Below are positions 1 through 8,286 of a DNA stretch of 64,000 nucleotides, piece by piece (positions within the stretch are counted from its first letter, which is position 1; each line of letters begins with the position of its first letter). The position numbers and the translations under genes were made by a program. The notes beneath the pieces are model-generated. The model did no database searches. It was not told the DNA's origin and was given only the letters and a program-made list of their open reading frames with translations. The stretch spans positions 496,001-560,000 of the forward strand of contig NZ_FNYV01000004.1 in the NCBI RefSeq assembly GCF_900109115.1, given 5' to 3'. This DNA comes from Micromonospora phaseoli. GTDB taxonomy: Bacteria; Actinomycetota; Actinomycetes; Mycobacteriales; Micromonosporaceae.

Positions 1-1
1 T

Positions 2-715
2 GCCGGCACCGCCGTGGGCTGGGAGCGACGGTCACTGGCCCGCCTGTCGGGAACGCTGATCGACGGGGCCGTGATCGTCACGCCCACGGTGGTGGAGACC
101 AAGCAGGGCTTCCACGTCGTGGCCGTCGACCCGCACACCGGGCCGTCGGGCCTACCCACCGTCGACTCCGACAACTTCGCCGGCGCGGTGCTCGCGACCA
201 ACTACCTGCTCTCGCTGGGGCACCGCCGGATCGGGCACATCAGCGGACGCGCCGACCTCGAGTCGTCCCGGCTGCGGGAGGCCGGCTTCCGCCAGGCCAT
301 GGCCGACGCCGGGGTGCCGGTGGACGAGCGGCTCGTACGCGTCGGCGGCTTCCGGGTGGAGAGCGCCGCCGGCACGGCCACCGAACTGCTCATGCTCCCC
401 GACCGGCCGACCGCGGTCTTCGCCGGAAACGACCTCTCCGCCATCTCCACCGTGGACGTCGCCCGAGGCATGGGCCTGTGCGTGCCAGACGACCTCTCGG
501 TGATCGGCTTCGACAACATCCCGGAGTCGGCGCTGGTCAATCCGCCGCTGACGACGATCATGCAGCCGCTGCAACGGATGGGGGCCGAGGCGCTGCGCCT
601 GCTGGTCGACCTGATCGCCGGCGTCGAACGCGACATCCACATCCGGCTCCCCACCGAGTTGGTCGTCCGCGCCTCCTGCCGTCCCCTCGCCCCGTCCGAG
701 ACCTCCGCAGCTTAG
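2..715 (+). CDS. LacI-family transcriptional regulator, 3' part (truncated by window edge)
   Basis: This frame is open from the first bases of the window, so the gene starts to the left and the DNA-binding helix-turn-helix is not visible. The visible 237 residues are the sugar-sensing half of a LacI/GalR regulator (periplasmic-binding-protein fold). They include the subdomain segments DGAVIVTP, the LGHRRIGHI strand, the FAGNDLSA segment, VIGFDNI near the end, and the closing PLTTIMQP region followed by the C-terminal LRLLVDLI helix. The ATG at 14 is an internal Met, not the start. The gene converges on the PmoA-like gene and probably regulates genes outside the window. The family call is secure; the ligand is unknown. 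Confidence 0.88.
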   Translation, partial: AGTAVGWERRSLARLSGTLIDGAVIVTPTVVETKQGFHVVAVDPHTGPSGLPTVDSDNFAGAVLATNYLLSLGHRRIGHISGRADLESSRLREAGFRQAMADAGVPVDERLVRVGGFRVESAAGTATELLMLPDRPTAVFAGNDLSAISTVDVARGMGLCVPDDLSVIGFDNIPESALVNPPLTTIMQPLQRMGAEALRLLVDLIAGVERDIHIRLPTELVVRASCRPLAPSETSAA

Positions 716-836
716 CCCTGGTGGCGGCCGGCGCTCACGAGCTACCGCGGCTCGCGGCGGCTCGGACGCGGGAAGGCCCGACACCGCATCTCACGAGCCG
801 CAGCGGCCGATTCACCGCTGCGGCACGAGCAGCATG

Positions 837-1694
837 TCAGGAGCTGCCGGCGAGGGTGGCGGCGGTGTCGCGGTCGAGCGTCCCGTCGGCGACGACGACC
901 CGGTAGCGGCCGTGCCGGCTGCTGCCGGCCGGGATGGTCGCGGTCCGCGCGAAGGCGAAGGCCACACACACCCCCGGGTACATGGTGGTCCGCACGAACC
1001 ACCGGTCGCCAGCGCCCAGACCGGCGAAGACCAGGGTGTACGCCCCACCCTCCGGCGCCCGCCCGCGTAACGCCACCCACGGCTGGTCGCACCCGTTGAC
1101 GGCCTCCTCGCCGTCCAGCGAGGGGGTGAACACCTCGGGCGGCTCGGCCGCGACCGCCCGCCAGAAGAACCCGCCGTACCCGGCACCGCCGGGACGGCCG
1201 TTGGTGGCCGGGCTACCCAGCGTGACATCCCGCCGGCTCGGCGCGGTGAGGGTGCTGTCGACATCGAGCCGCCAGGCGTTCGGATGATCGGGCATCACCG
1301 AGGCGGTGAGCCGGCGCCGCTCGGTGAGCAGCACCGTCCCGGTCGGATCGCACCAGTGCAGCAGGTGGTCGAGCCGGTCGTCGGCCCGGTGCCGCCAACC
1401 GGCGTGGATGATCCGGCCGTGGTCGGCGCGCCAGGTGTAGCCGACGTCGCGCACGTACGTCCGCCCGCCCCAGAGGTTGGTGCCGTCGACGTCCTGCACC
1501 GCCAGGGACGCCCCGAGGTGCCAGACGTGGTCGTCGGGGAGCGCGTCGGTGACCGGGGTGCCGGCCAGGGTACGCACCGGGTGCAGGTAGGGCCGCGGTC
1601 CGTGCCGGGCGTCGAGGTCGGGCGCGAGCACGTAGCGGGCGACCGGAATACCGCCGACCAGCAGGTCCGCCTCGGCATCGGCGGCGGCGGTCAC
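837..1694 (-). CDS. PmoA-like protein (DUF6807 family)
   Basis: A 285-residue soluble protein of the DUF6807 family, usually labelled methane oxygenase PmoA although no such activity is expected here. Characteristic segments are RPYLHPVRTLAGTPVTD near residue 40, DHVWHLGASLA, NLWGGRTY, and later GGFFWRA and TMYPGVCVAFAFA. I start it at the GTG at 1694, whose GTGA overlaps the stop of the upstream DUF624 gene; this implies translational coupling and removes a non-conserved upstream stretch. It is last in the leftward ABC-importer operon. From general knowledge, family members sit beside Gfo/Idh/MocA oxidoreductases and sugar importers in actinobacteria. The biochemical role is not established; a part in carbohydrate catabolism is inferred from context. 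Confidence 0.82.
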   Translation of the reverse strand: MTAAADAEADLLVGGIPVARYVLAPDLDARHGPRPYLHPVRTLAGTPVTDALPDDHVWHLGASLAVQDVDGTNLWGGRTYVRDVGYTWRADHGRIIHAGWRHRADDRLDHLLHWCDPTGTVLLTERRRLTASVMPDHPNAWRLDVDSTLTAPSRRDVTLGSPATNGRPGGAGYGGFFWRAVAAEPPEVFTPSLDGEEAVNGCDQPWVALRGRAPEGGAYTLVFAGLGAGDRWFVRTTMYPGVCVAFAFARTATIPAGSSRHGRYRVVVADGTLDRDTAATLAGSS

Positions 1695-2323
1695 GACAGC
1701 TCCGCCCGGACGACCGGCCGGCGGCGGGCGACGGCGTGCACGGCGGCCAGCAGGTACCCCGCGAGGATCGGCACCGCGACCGGGGTGACCAGCACGCCGA
1801 GCAGCGTCGCGACCACGGTGGTGCCGGCCAGCCCGGCCCACTGCCCGGGATGGTCGAGGCAGACCCGGGCGGCCCGGATGGCCGCCGACCGCCATCCGAT
1901 GCCACCTGTCCGGCCCACCTCGACCACGATCGCGGCGGCGTACCCGAGCAGTCCCGCCGCGACGACGGTGGTGAGACTCAACGCTACCGCCCCGCCCGGC
2001 ACCCGACCGGTGGCCAACGCGGCCAGGTCGGCGGCGAGCAGGCCCACGGCAGCGAGCCCGATCAGGGCCACCGGCAGGCCCGGCAGCAGGCCGCGACCGA
2101 AGCGGGACACGGTACGCCGCGCCGTCGGCCAGCTACCGGTGGTGAGCCAGTCGTGCACGGCCGCGCTGGCGGTGCCGACCGCGGCGCCGGCGGTCAGCAC
2201 CGGCGCCGCGGCGAGCACGGTCAGGATGCCCAGCAACGCCAGGTCGGCAGCGTCTCGGACGGTGTCCCGCCAGTCCCGACCCGGCGCTCGCCGCTCCAGG
2301 CGGGCGTCAGCCCTTGATTCCAC
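1691..2323 (-). CDS. DUF624 / YesL-like membrane protein
   Basis: A 210-residue integral membrane protein with about five hydrophobic helices (LALLGILTVLAAAPVLTAG, LPVALIGLAAVGLLAADL, LSLTTVVAAGLLGYAAAI, GLAGTTVVATLLGVLVTPVA, then a last helix). The pattern and the length fit the DUF624 family, whose member YesL accompanies the rhamnogalacturonan importer genes of Bacillus subtilis. It overlaps the end of the upstream permease by 17 bp and the start of the PmoA-like gene by 4 bp, so it is tightly coupled to the importer. The family role is poorly known; an accessory function for the ABC importer is the usual inference. No catalytic motif is visible. Confidence 0.78.
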   Translation of the reverse strand: MESRADARLERRAPGRDWRDTVRDAADLALLGILTVLAAAPVLTAGAAVGTASAAVHDWLTTGSWPTARRTVSRFGRGLLPGLPVALIGLAAVGLLAADLAALATGRVPGGAVALSLTTVVAAGLLGYAAAIVVEVGRTGGIGWRSAAIRAARVCLDHPGQWAGLAGTTVVATLLGVLVTPVAVPILAGYLLAAVHAVARRRPVVRAELS

Positions 2324-3191
2324 TGGTGTTGATCCCCTCGACGAGCATTCGTTGGAAGGCGACGAAGAACACGAAGACCGGCAGCAGGGACAGCACCGAC
2401 ATGGCGAACATCGGTCCGACCGCGCTCTGGCTGGTCGAGTCGATGAACAGGGTCAACGCCACCGGGACGGTGTAGTCGCTCAGGCTGGACAGGAAGACCA
2501 GTTGCCGGAAGAAGTCGTTCCAGGTCCAGATGAACGAGAAGATCGCGGTGGTGACCAGGGCGGGACGGCTCAGCGGCAGGATGACGTGCCGGAAGATGCC
2601 GAACGCGTTGGCGCCGTCGATCCGCGCCGCCTCGTCCAGTTCGCGCGGGATGCCCCGCATGAACTGCACCATGAGGAAGACGAAGAACGCCTCCGTGGCG
2701 AGGAACTGCGGGATAAGCAGCGGCAGGTAGGGCCAGTCGCCGCCGACCAGGCCGAGGCTGCGGAAGAGGATGTACTGCGGCACGATCAGCACGTGGCCCG
2801 GCAGCAGCAGCGTGCCGATCATGACGGCGAACCACATCCCGCGCAGCCGGAACCTCAACCGGGCGAAGGCGTACGCGGCCAGCAGGCAGCTCACCGCGTT
2901 GCCGACCACGGTGAGCAGGCTGACCATCGCGCTGTTGAAGAAGAACCGGCCGAAGCTGACGTCGAAGTTGCCCCACCCGTTGGTGTAGTTGCCCGGGGTG
3001 AACCGCTCCGGCAGCAGGCCGATGTTGTTGACGATCTCCTCCTGCGACTTGAAGGAGGTGCCGATCATCCAGATCAGCGGATAGAGCACGACCGCGACGA
3101 TGGCCAGCAGCACGATCAGCCGCAGCCAGGAGCGGCTGCGCGGGCGTTGCGGACGGGTCGCCACGGGCGGGGCCACGGTGGTCGCCACCAT
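2307..3191 (-). CDS. Carbohydrate ABC transporter permease (CUT1, MalG type)
   Basis: A 294-residue inner-membrane permease with six predicted helices. It has the EAA loop EAARIDGANAFGIFRHVILP around residue 200, which contacts the ATPase, and the family-typical C-terminus EGINTSGIKG. The ATG at 3191 overlaps the TGA of the partner permease (ATGA). The frame continues far upstream, but that part is antisense-like shadow sequence. With the neighbouring MalF-type permease and the lipoprotein it forms a CUT1 importer without a dedicated ATPase; such systems in actinobacteria usually share MsiK. The neighbouring pectate lyases and uronate genes suggest a pectin-derived oligosaccharide substrate (inference). 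Confidence 0.95.
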   Translation of the reverse strand: MVATTVAPPVATRPQRPRSRSWLRLIVLLAIVAVVLYPLIWMIGTSFKSQEEIVNNIGLLPERFTPGNYTNGWGNFDVSFGRFFFNSAMVSLLTVVGNAVSCLLAAYAFARLRFRLRGMWFAVMIGTLLLPGHVLIVPQYILFRSLGLVGGDWPYLPLLIPQFLATEAFFVFLMVQFMRGIPRELDEAARIDGANAFGIFRHVILPLSRPALVTTAIFSFIWTWNDFFRQLVFLSSLSDYTVPVALTLFIDSTSQSAVGPMFAMSVLSLLPVFVFFVAFQRMLVEGINTSGIKG

Positions 3192-4174
3192 CAGCGGTCC
3201 TCTCCGTCGGAGTAGTGCACCCAGAACCGGCCGGTGCTGAAGAAGATGGCCGTGATGATCGCGATGGCGATCAGGAACACCCACGCCATCGCGGAGGCGT
3301 AGCCCATCTCCAGGTCGGTGAAGCCGGTGATGTAGAGGTTGAGCGTGTACATCAGGGTCGAGTCGACCGGCCCGCCGGTGCCGTTGCTGAGCACGAAGGC
3401 GGCGGTGAACCCCTGGAAGCCGTTGATGGTCTCCAGCACCAGGTTGAAGAAGATCACCGGGGAGAGCATCGGCAGGGTCACGTTGACGAACTGCCGGAAC
3501 TTGCCGGCCCCGTCGACCGAGGCGGCCTCGTACAGCTCGGTCGGCACCTGCTTGAGCCCGGCCAGGAAGATCACCATCGGTGCGCCGAACTGCCAGATGG
3601 CCAGCACCATCAGCGTCTCCAGCGCCCAGTCCGGGTCGTTGACCCAGGGCTTGCCCTCGATGCCGAACAGGGCGAGGAAGGAGTTGAACGCCCCGTCCCG
3701 GTTGAACATGTTCACCCAGACGATGGCCAGCGCCACGCTGCCGCCGAGCAGCGACGGCAGATAGAACAGGCCACGGAACAACCCGACGCCGCGCCAGGCC
3801 CGGTTGAGCAGCAGGGCCACCCCGAGCGCCGCGGCCAGTTTCAGCGGTACCGCGATCAGGGCGAAGCTGAGGGTCACCCGTACCGAGTGCCACCACGACG
3901 GATCGCTGGTGAACATGCGTTCGTAGTTGGCCAGCCCCACCCACTGCACCTCGGAGAACGGGGTGAGGATGTCGTAGTTGGTGAAGCTCAGGTAGAGCGA
4001 CAACAGCATGGGTATCGCCGTGATGCCCATCAGACCGATGAGCCAGGGCGACAGAAAGACGTAGCCGGCCAGACCTTCCCCGTGCCGGATCCGTCCGGTC
4101 CCGCGCCGAGTGGCGTCGGGCCGGACGGATCCGGTGCCGCGGCGGGTCGGGTCGGGCGCCGTGGTCAATGCCAC
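3191..4174 (-). CDS. Carbohydrate ABC transporter permease (CUT1, MalF type)
   Basis: A 327-residue permease. It has a charged, slightly repetitive N-terminus (residues 1-35, with two TRRGTG-containing segments), a first membrane helix after GEGLAGYVFLSPWLIGL, five more helices, and the ATPase-docking EAA loop EAASVDGAGKFRQFVNVTLP near residue 220. It lies 30 bp downstream of the binding-protein gene and overlaps the second permease by 4 bp. It forms the heterodimeric channel with that permease. The N-terminal repeat is not typical of the family and may be a local duplication. Confidence 0.95.
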   Translation of the reverse strand: MALTTAPDPTRRGTGSVRPDATRRGTGRIRHGEGLAGYVFLSPWLIGLMGITAIPMLLSLYLSFTNYDILTPFSEVQWVGLANYERMFTSDPSWWHSVRVTLSFALIAVPLKLAAALGVALLLNRAWRGVGLFRGLFYLPSLLGGSVALAIVWVNMFNRDGAFNSFLALFGIEGKPWVNDPDWALETLMVLAIWQFGAPMVIFLAGLKQVPTELYEAASVDGAGKFRQFVNVTLPMLSPVIFFNLVLETINGFQGFTAAFVLSNGTGGPVDSTLMYTLNLYITGFTDLEMGYASAMAWVFLIAIAIITAIFFSTGRFWVHYSDGEDR

Positions 4175-4204
4175 GAACTGCTCCTCTCCGGGTACTGCGG
4201 CGGG

Positions 4205-5545
4205 TCAGGAGGCGATTGCCGCCTTGCATGCCTCGACGAACTGGGCGGCGGCCTCGGCGGGAGTGGCCCGGCCGTACTGGGCGTTCTCGGCGGACTTGAT
4301 CAGCTCGGCGCGTACCTTGCTGTGGCCCTTGATCGGCACCTGGGGCGACTCGCCGAACGACTCGGCCAGCTCGGTCTCGACCGCGATGGACTGCTTCATC
4401 GCCTCGTCGGTGGTGTCGTCGCTGACCACCCGGCGCAGGTCCAGGTTGGACGGCAGACCCCGGTCGGTGCCGAGCAGCTTGACCGCCTCCGGGTCGTTGA
4501 CCAGGAAGTTGATCACATCGACCGCGATGTCCGCGTTCTTGGTGCCCCGGAAGACCGACCAGTACATCGAGGCGCGGGCCCACTGACCGCTGGGGTCACC
4601 CGGGTAGGCGATGACACCCAACTCGTCGGTGGTGTTCTTCTTCAGCTCCGGCATCTGGTTGACCCAGACCCAGCTGGTGGCGGCCTTGCCGGTGACCACG
4701 AGCTGCTTGGTGATGTCGGTGGCGTTGCCCTCGTGGATCACGTCCGGGGTGGGGGTCGCGCCCCGGTCGCGGGCGTCCTTCCACAGCTCGAACCACCTGG
4801 TCACGTCCTCGACGGTGAAGCCGAGGTCGTTGCCCTTGTACAGGTCCTTGCCCTGCTGGCGCAGCCACACCCAGAAAGCCTTGTCAACGGCGCTCGCGTC
4901 CATGGTGCCGGGCACGCCGGTCTTCTTGCTGACCTCCTCGGCCCAGGCGATGTGCTCCTCCCAGCTCATCCCGGTGGTCGGCTCGGGCAGCCCGTTCTTG
5001 GTCAGCAGCGTCTTGTTGTAGACCAGGCCCTGGGTGTTCTCCCCGGAGGCCAGGCCGGCGAGCTGGCCGTCGACGACGCCGTACTGCCAGAGGCTCTGGG
5101 GGAACTTGGAGGTGTCGACCTTGCCGGACTCCTGGTGGGGGGTCAGGTCCAGGGTCGTGTTGCGAGCGGCGTACTCGGTCAGGTAGTTGTCGTCGATCTG
5201 GAAGATGTCCGGCGGGTTGCCACCGGCGGTCAGCGTGGCCAGCTTGTCGAAGTAGCCCTGGTTGGCCTGCCAGGTCTTCTCGAAGACGACGTCGGGGTTC
5301 TTCTGCGTGTAGAGATCCAGCGCCTGCTCGGTGAGCTGGGCCCGGGCCTCACCGCCCCACCAGAAGACGGAAATCTTGGTCTTGCCGTCGGAGGCGGCGT
5401 CATCGCCGCAGGCCGCGGCCGCGCCGACCAGCGGCAGGGCCACGACCGCGGCGAGCAGGCCGCGCAGCAACCGGCGGCGGACCAGGGGGGTACGGTAGGT
5501 GCGCCCGTCGGGCGCGTTGACGGTGGGGTGCGTTGCGGGGTGCAT
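4205..5545 (-). CDS. Extracellular sugar-binding lipoprotein (CUT1 family 1 SBP)
   Basis: A 446-residue solute-binding lipoprotein. An RR-containing N-region precedes a hydrophobic stretch and a lipobox ending GAAAAC at about residue 46, so the mature protein is anchored by a lipidated Cys. The body has the family-1 fold: VFWWGGEARAQL at the mature start, TLTAGGNPPDIFQIDD about 70 residues later, and AYPGDPSGQWARASMY in the hinge region. The ATG at 5545 has AAGGAG about 10 bases upstream. It is first of the importer genes and lies 20 bp after the LacI gene, so regulator and importer may be co-transcribed. The ligand is probably an oligouronide or plant glycan fragment (inference from neighbours). 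Confidence 0.95.
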   Translation of the reverse strand: MHPATHPTVNAPDGRTYRTPLVRRRLLRGLLAAVVALPLVGAAAACGDDAASDGKTKISVFWWGGEARAQLTEQALDLYTQKNPDVVFEKTWQANQGYFDKLATLTAGGNPPDIFQIDDNYLTEYAARNTTLDLTPHQESGKVDTSKFPQSLWQYGVVDGQLAGLASGENTQGLVYNKTLLTKNGLPEPTTGMSWEEHIAWAEEVSKKTGVPGTMDASAVDKAFWVWLRQQGKDLYKGNDLGFTVEDVTRWFELWKDARDRGATPTPDVIHEGNATDITKQLVVTGKAATSWVWVNQMPELKKNTTDELGVIAYPGDPSGQWARASMYWSVFRGTKNADIAVDVINFLVNDPEAVKLLGTDRGLPSNLDLRRVVSDDTTDEAMKQSIAVETELAESFGESPQVPIKGHSKVRAELIKSAENAQYGRATPAEAAAQFVEACKAAIAS

Positions 5546-5565
5546 GTGCGCTCAACTCCTTGGCG

Positions 5566-6696
5566 TTAGGAGGCGACGACGTCACCGGCGGCCACGATCG
5601 GGTCGCCCGGGTCCGCACGGCGATGCGGGCCCGGGCCTGCGGCAGCGGCACCGGGACGTTCCCGGCCGGCATAGGGGCCCGGCGCGGTGGAGTCGCGGAT
5701 GACCAACTCGGTCTGGAGCATTACCTGTGCGGTGGTGCGACGGACGCCGACAGCCACGGCGGCACCGCCCCCGCGCCCGGAGCGCGGGAAGTCGGTGTCC
5801 TGTTGCAGCAACATGTCGACGGCCGTCCGGCCGGCGGCCGCGGTCGGCGTGGCCACCGTCGTCAGCTTGGGGCGGGTGAGCCGGCTCAGGGAGATGTCGT
5901 CGACGCCGACGACACTGATCTCCTGCGGTACCCGGACCCCGAGTGCGTCGAGCCCCTCGAGCAGGCCGATCGCCATCAGGTCGTTGTAGGCGAGCACGGC
6001 GGTGACGCCGGCCCGGCGGACCTGCTCCGCCTGGGCGAGACCGCCGGCCTCGGTGGGCGGGTTGGGGCCGAGCACGGTCAGGTCTGCGCCCGCCGCCCGC
6101 GCGGCGACGCCGGCTGCCCGGCGCAGTTCCCGGCTGGTCCAGGAGCCGCGCGGGCCGGCGAGCAGCGCGATCTCGCGATGCCCCAACCCGGCGAGGTGCT
6201 CGATGGCGCAGCGGGCGCCCTGCCCGACGTCCATCAGGACGCACGGCAGGCCGGCCAGTTGGCGGTTGACCACCACCAGTGGCACCTCCCGGCTGAGCTG
6301 CTCGATCAGGCTGTTGCTCATCCGGGGGCTGCACAGCAGCACCCCGTCGACCTGCTTGGCCAGGGCGTGGACCAGCTCCTCCTCGGCGGCGGCGTCCTCG
6401 TTCGTGTCGGCGACGAAGACGTGGTAGTCGCGGTGGCGAGCCTGGCTCTCCGCCGCCTTGATCAGGGGCGGGAAGAACGGGTTGGCGATGTCGGCGATGA
6501 TCAGACCGATGTTGTGGGTGCGACCCGTGATGAGTGCGCGGGCGGCGCGGTTCGGCCGGTAGCCCAGATCCTCGGCACACGCCAGCACCCGTACCCGGGT
6601 CTCCGGGTTGACCAGATGGGGCGCGGAGAAGGTGCGGGAGACGGTGGAGATGTGCACTCCGGAGGCCCGCGCGACATCCCGGATGGTGACTGGCAT
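5566..6696 (-). CDS. LacI-family transcriptional regulator of the uronate/importer locus
   Basis: A 376-residue LacI/GalR repressor. The N-terminal helix-turn-helix is complete (VTIRDVARASGVHISTVSR, then the hinge helix NRAARALITGRTHNIG). The ligand-binding domain contains IGLIIADIANPFFPPL, VVGVDDISLSRLTRPKLTT and a DMLLQQ helix. After about residue 345 comes a Gly/Ala/Pro-rich tail not needed by the family. It sits between its likely targets: the importer genes follow on the same strand and the catabolic operon diverges from 6934. Two related palindromes in the 237-bp divergent promoter are its probable operators. The inducer is unknown, probably a uronate or oligogalacturonide. Confidence 0.93.
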   Translation of the reverse strand: MPVTIRDVARASGVHISTVSRTFSAPHLVNPETRVRVLACAEDLGYRPNRAARALITGRTHNIGLIIADIANPFFPPLIKAAESQARHRDYHVFVADTNEDAAAEEELVHALAKQVDGVLLCSPRMSNSLIEQLSREVPLVVVNRQLAGLPCVLMDVGQGARCAIEHLAGLGHREIALLAGPRGSWTSRELRRAAGVAARAAGADLTVLGPNPPTEAGGLAQAEQVRRAGVTAVLAYNDLMAIGLLEGLDALGVRVPQEISVVGVDDISLSRLTRPKLTTVATPTAAAGRTAVDMLLQQDTDFPRSGRGGGAAVAVGVRRTTAQVMLQTELVIRDSTAPGPYAGRERPGAAAAGPGPHRRADPGDPIVAAGDVVAS

Positions 6697-6745
6697 TCAG
6701 GCCTCCCTCAGCAATGTGTCGGCGGTCACGGGTGCCGCCAATTAA

Positions 6746-6759
6746 TGCAAACGGTTGCT
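6746..6759. promoter_or_regulatory. Candidate LacI operator O1
   Basis: TGCAAACGGTTGCT is an imperfect palindrome of the LacI/GalR type (GCAA..TTGC). It lies about 50 bp upstream of the LacI start at 6696, where it could autoregulate the regulator and importer. It matches the perfect palindrome at 6897-6910 in all but a few positions. Binding is inferred. Confidence 0.6.
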
Positions 6760-6896
6760 CCAGTGTCAACGGCGGATGGTTACAGCTGTGTTGCGGAGGC
6801 GCTCCCACCATGCACTCTAACTACCACTTGCTGGGGCAAAAGCCGCCGATTTGCGGCGCTCCGTTGACTCTGCCGGATCGACCGTGGTTACTTCAG

Positions 6897-6910
6897 TGCA
6901 AAGGTTTGCA
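6897..6910. promoter_or_regulatory. Candidate LacI operator O2 (perfect palindrome)
   Basis: TGCAAAGGTTTGCA has perfect 6-bp arms with a 2-bp centre, about 24 bp upstream of the GTG at 6934, overlapping the likely transcription start region of the catabolic operon. Together with O1, 150 bp away, it could support looping repression of both divergent operons. Confidence 0.68.
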
Positions 6911-6933
6911 TAAAGATCGAGGAGGGTCGGTCT

Positions 6934-8262
6934 GTGTCACCGCAACCCGGCAAGCGAGTCCGGCACGCCGTGGTCGGCACCGGCGCCCGCGCCGAGATGT
7001 TCGTCCGGGCGCTGGTCCACGACCACGCGGACACCGCCGAGCTGGTCGCGTTCGCCGACCTCAACCAGGCCCGGATGGACGCCCACAACCGGTGGCTCGG
7101 CGAGTTGGGCCACCCGCCCGTGCCGACGTACCACGCCGGTGACTTCACCGCGATGCTGACCAAGGAGCGGGTCGACGTCGTGCTGGTGACCTCGGTCGAC
7201 GTCACCCACGACCAGTACGTGGTGGCCGCCCTGGAAGCGGGCTGCGACGTGGTCACCGAGAAGCCGATGACCACCGACGCGCCGCGCTGCCAGCGCATCC
7301 TCGACGCGGTACGGCGTACCGGCCGGCGGGTGACCGTCGCCTTCAACTACCGCTACAACCCCCTGCACGAACAGCTTCGGCGGCTGCTCGCCGAGGGCGC
7401 GGTCGGCGAGATCGGCTCGGTGCACTTCGAGTGGCTGCTCGACGTGCGGCACGGCGCCGACTACTTCCGCCGCTGGCACCGTGACAAGGCCAGCTCCGGC
7501 GGCCTGATGGTGCACAAGGCCAGTCACCACTTCGACCTGGTCAACTGGTGGCTGGACGCCACACCGGTGCAGGTGTACGCCGCCGGCCGGCTGTTCTTCT
7601 ACGGCGAACACGGCCGCCGGCACGGCTACGCCCGCGACTACGACCGCGCCCACGGTTGCCCCGCCGCCGCCGACGACCCGTTCGCGTTGCGGCTGGCCGA
7701 GCACCCCCGGTTGCGTGAGCTGTACCTCGACGCCGAGAACGAGGACGGCTACCACCGCGACCGCAACGTCTTCGCCCCCGGCGTGAGCATCGAGGACGAC
7801 ATGGCGGTGCTGGCCACCTACTCCACCGGCGCGACCATGACCTACCACCTCACCGCGTACGCGCCCTGGGAGGGTTACCGGGTGATGGTCAACGGCAGCC
7901 GTGGCCGGCTGGAGCTGGAAGTCACCGAGAGCGAGTTCGTCAGCCCGGCCGCGGCGGGTGCACTCAAGGGCGCCGCGCTGCACGGCACGGAGGCCGCCGC
8001 CGAGGGTGGCGGGGCCACGCTGACCCTGCGCCCCTTCTGGTCCCCGCCGCAGCTCATCGAGGTCGACGGCTACAGCCGGCACGGCCACGGCGGCGCCGAC
8101 GCGCGGATGACCCAGGTGCTGTTCGGCGGCGTACCCGATCCGCTGCACCGCGCCGCGAGCGCCCGTGACGGCGCACTGGCCCTGCTCACCGGCCTGGCCG
8201 CCAACCGGTCCTTCGACACCGGCGCCCCCGTGCGGGTCGCCGACCTGCTCACCCTCGACTGA
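6934..8262 (+). CDS. Gfo/Idh/MocA-family oxidoreductase
   Basis: A 442-residue NAD(P)-dependent sugar or uronate dehydrogenase-type protein. The N-terminal Rossmann fold starts AVVGTGARAEMF, and the EKP signature of the family appears as VVTEKPMTTDAP near residue 110. The C-terminal alpha/beta substrate domain contains GLMVHKASHHFDLVNWW, whose HH and D residues lie where the family places its catalytic residues. The GTG at 6934 is preceded by GGAGGG. It is first in the catabolic operon. Full length and the long C-terminal domain fit the family. The substrate cannot be told from sequence; an acidic sugar is likely from the neighbours. Confidence 0.9.
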   Translation: MSPQPGKRVRHAVVGTGARAEMFVRALVHDHADTAELVAFADLNQARMDAHNRWLGELGHPPVPTYHAGDFTAMLTKERVDVVLVTSVDVTHDQYVVAALEAGCDVVTEKPMTTDAPRCQRILDAVRRTGRRVTVAFNYRYNPLHEQLRRLLAEGAVGEIGSVHFEWLLDVRHGADYFRRWHRDKASSGGLMVHKASHHFDLVNWWLDATPVQVYAAGRLFFYGEHGRRHGYARDYDRAHGCPAAADDPFALRLAEHPRLRELYLDAENEDGYHRDRNVFAPGVSIEDDMAVLATYSTGATMTYHLTAYAPWEGYRVMVNGSRGRLELEVTESEFVSPAAAGALKGAALHGTEAAAEGGGATLTLRPFWSPPQLIEVDGYSRHGHGGADARMTQVLFGGVPDPLHRAASARDGALALLTGLAANRSFDTGAPVRVADLLTLD

Positions 8263-8286
8263 TCTCGACCACAGGAGCCGCACCCC

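Noticed and set aside
2..715. LacI pseudogene lacking its DNA-binding domain
   Set aside because: The frame runs off the left edge of the window; truncation is due to the window, not the gene.
837..1694. Methane monooxygenase subunit from the PmoA label
   Set aside because: DUF6807 proteins are soluble and lack membrane helices; the name is a historical mis-annotation and the context is sugar catabolism.
1284..5569. Two long plus-strand open frames opposite the importer genes
   Set aside because: His/Gln/Arg-rich low-complexity translations antisense to permeases and binding protein with unmistakable motifs.
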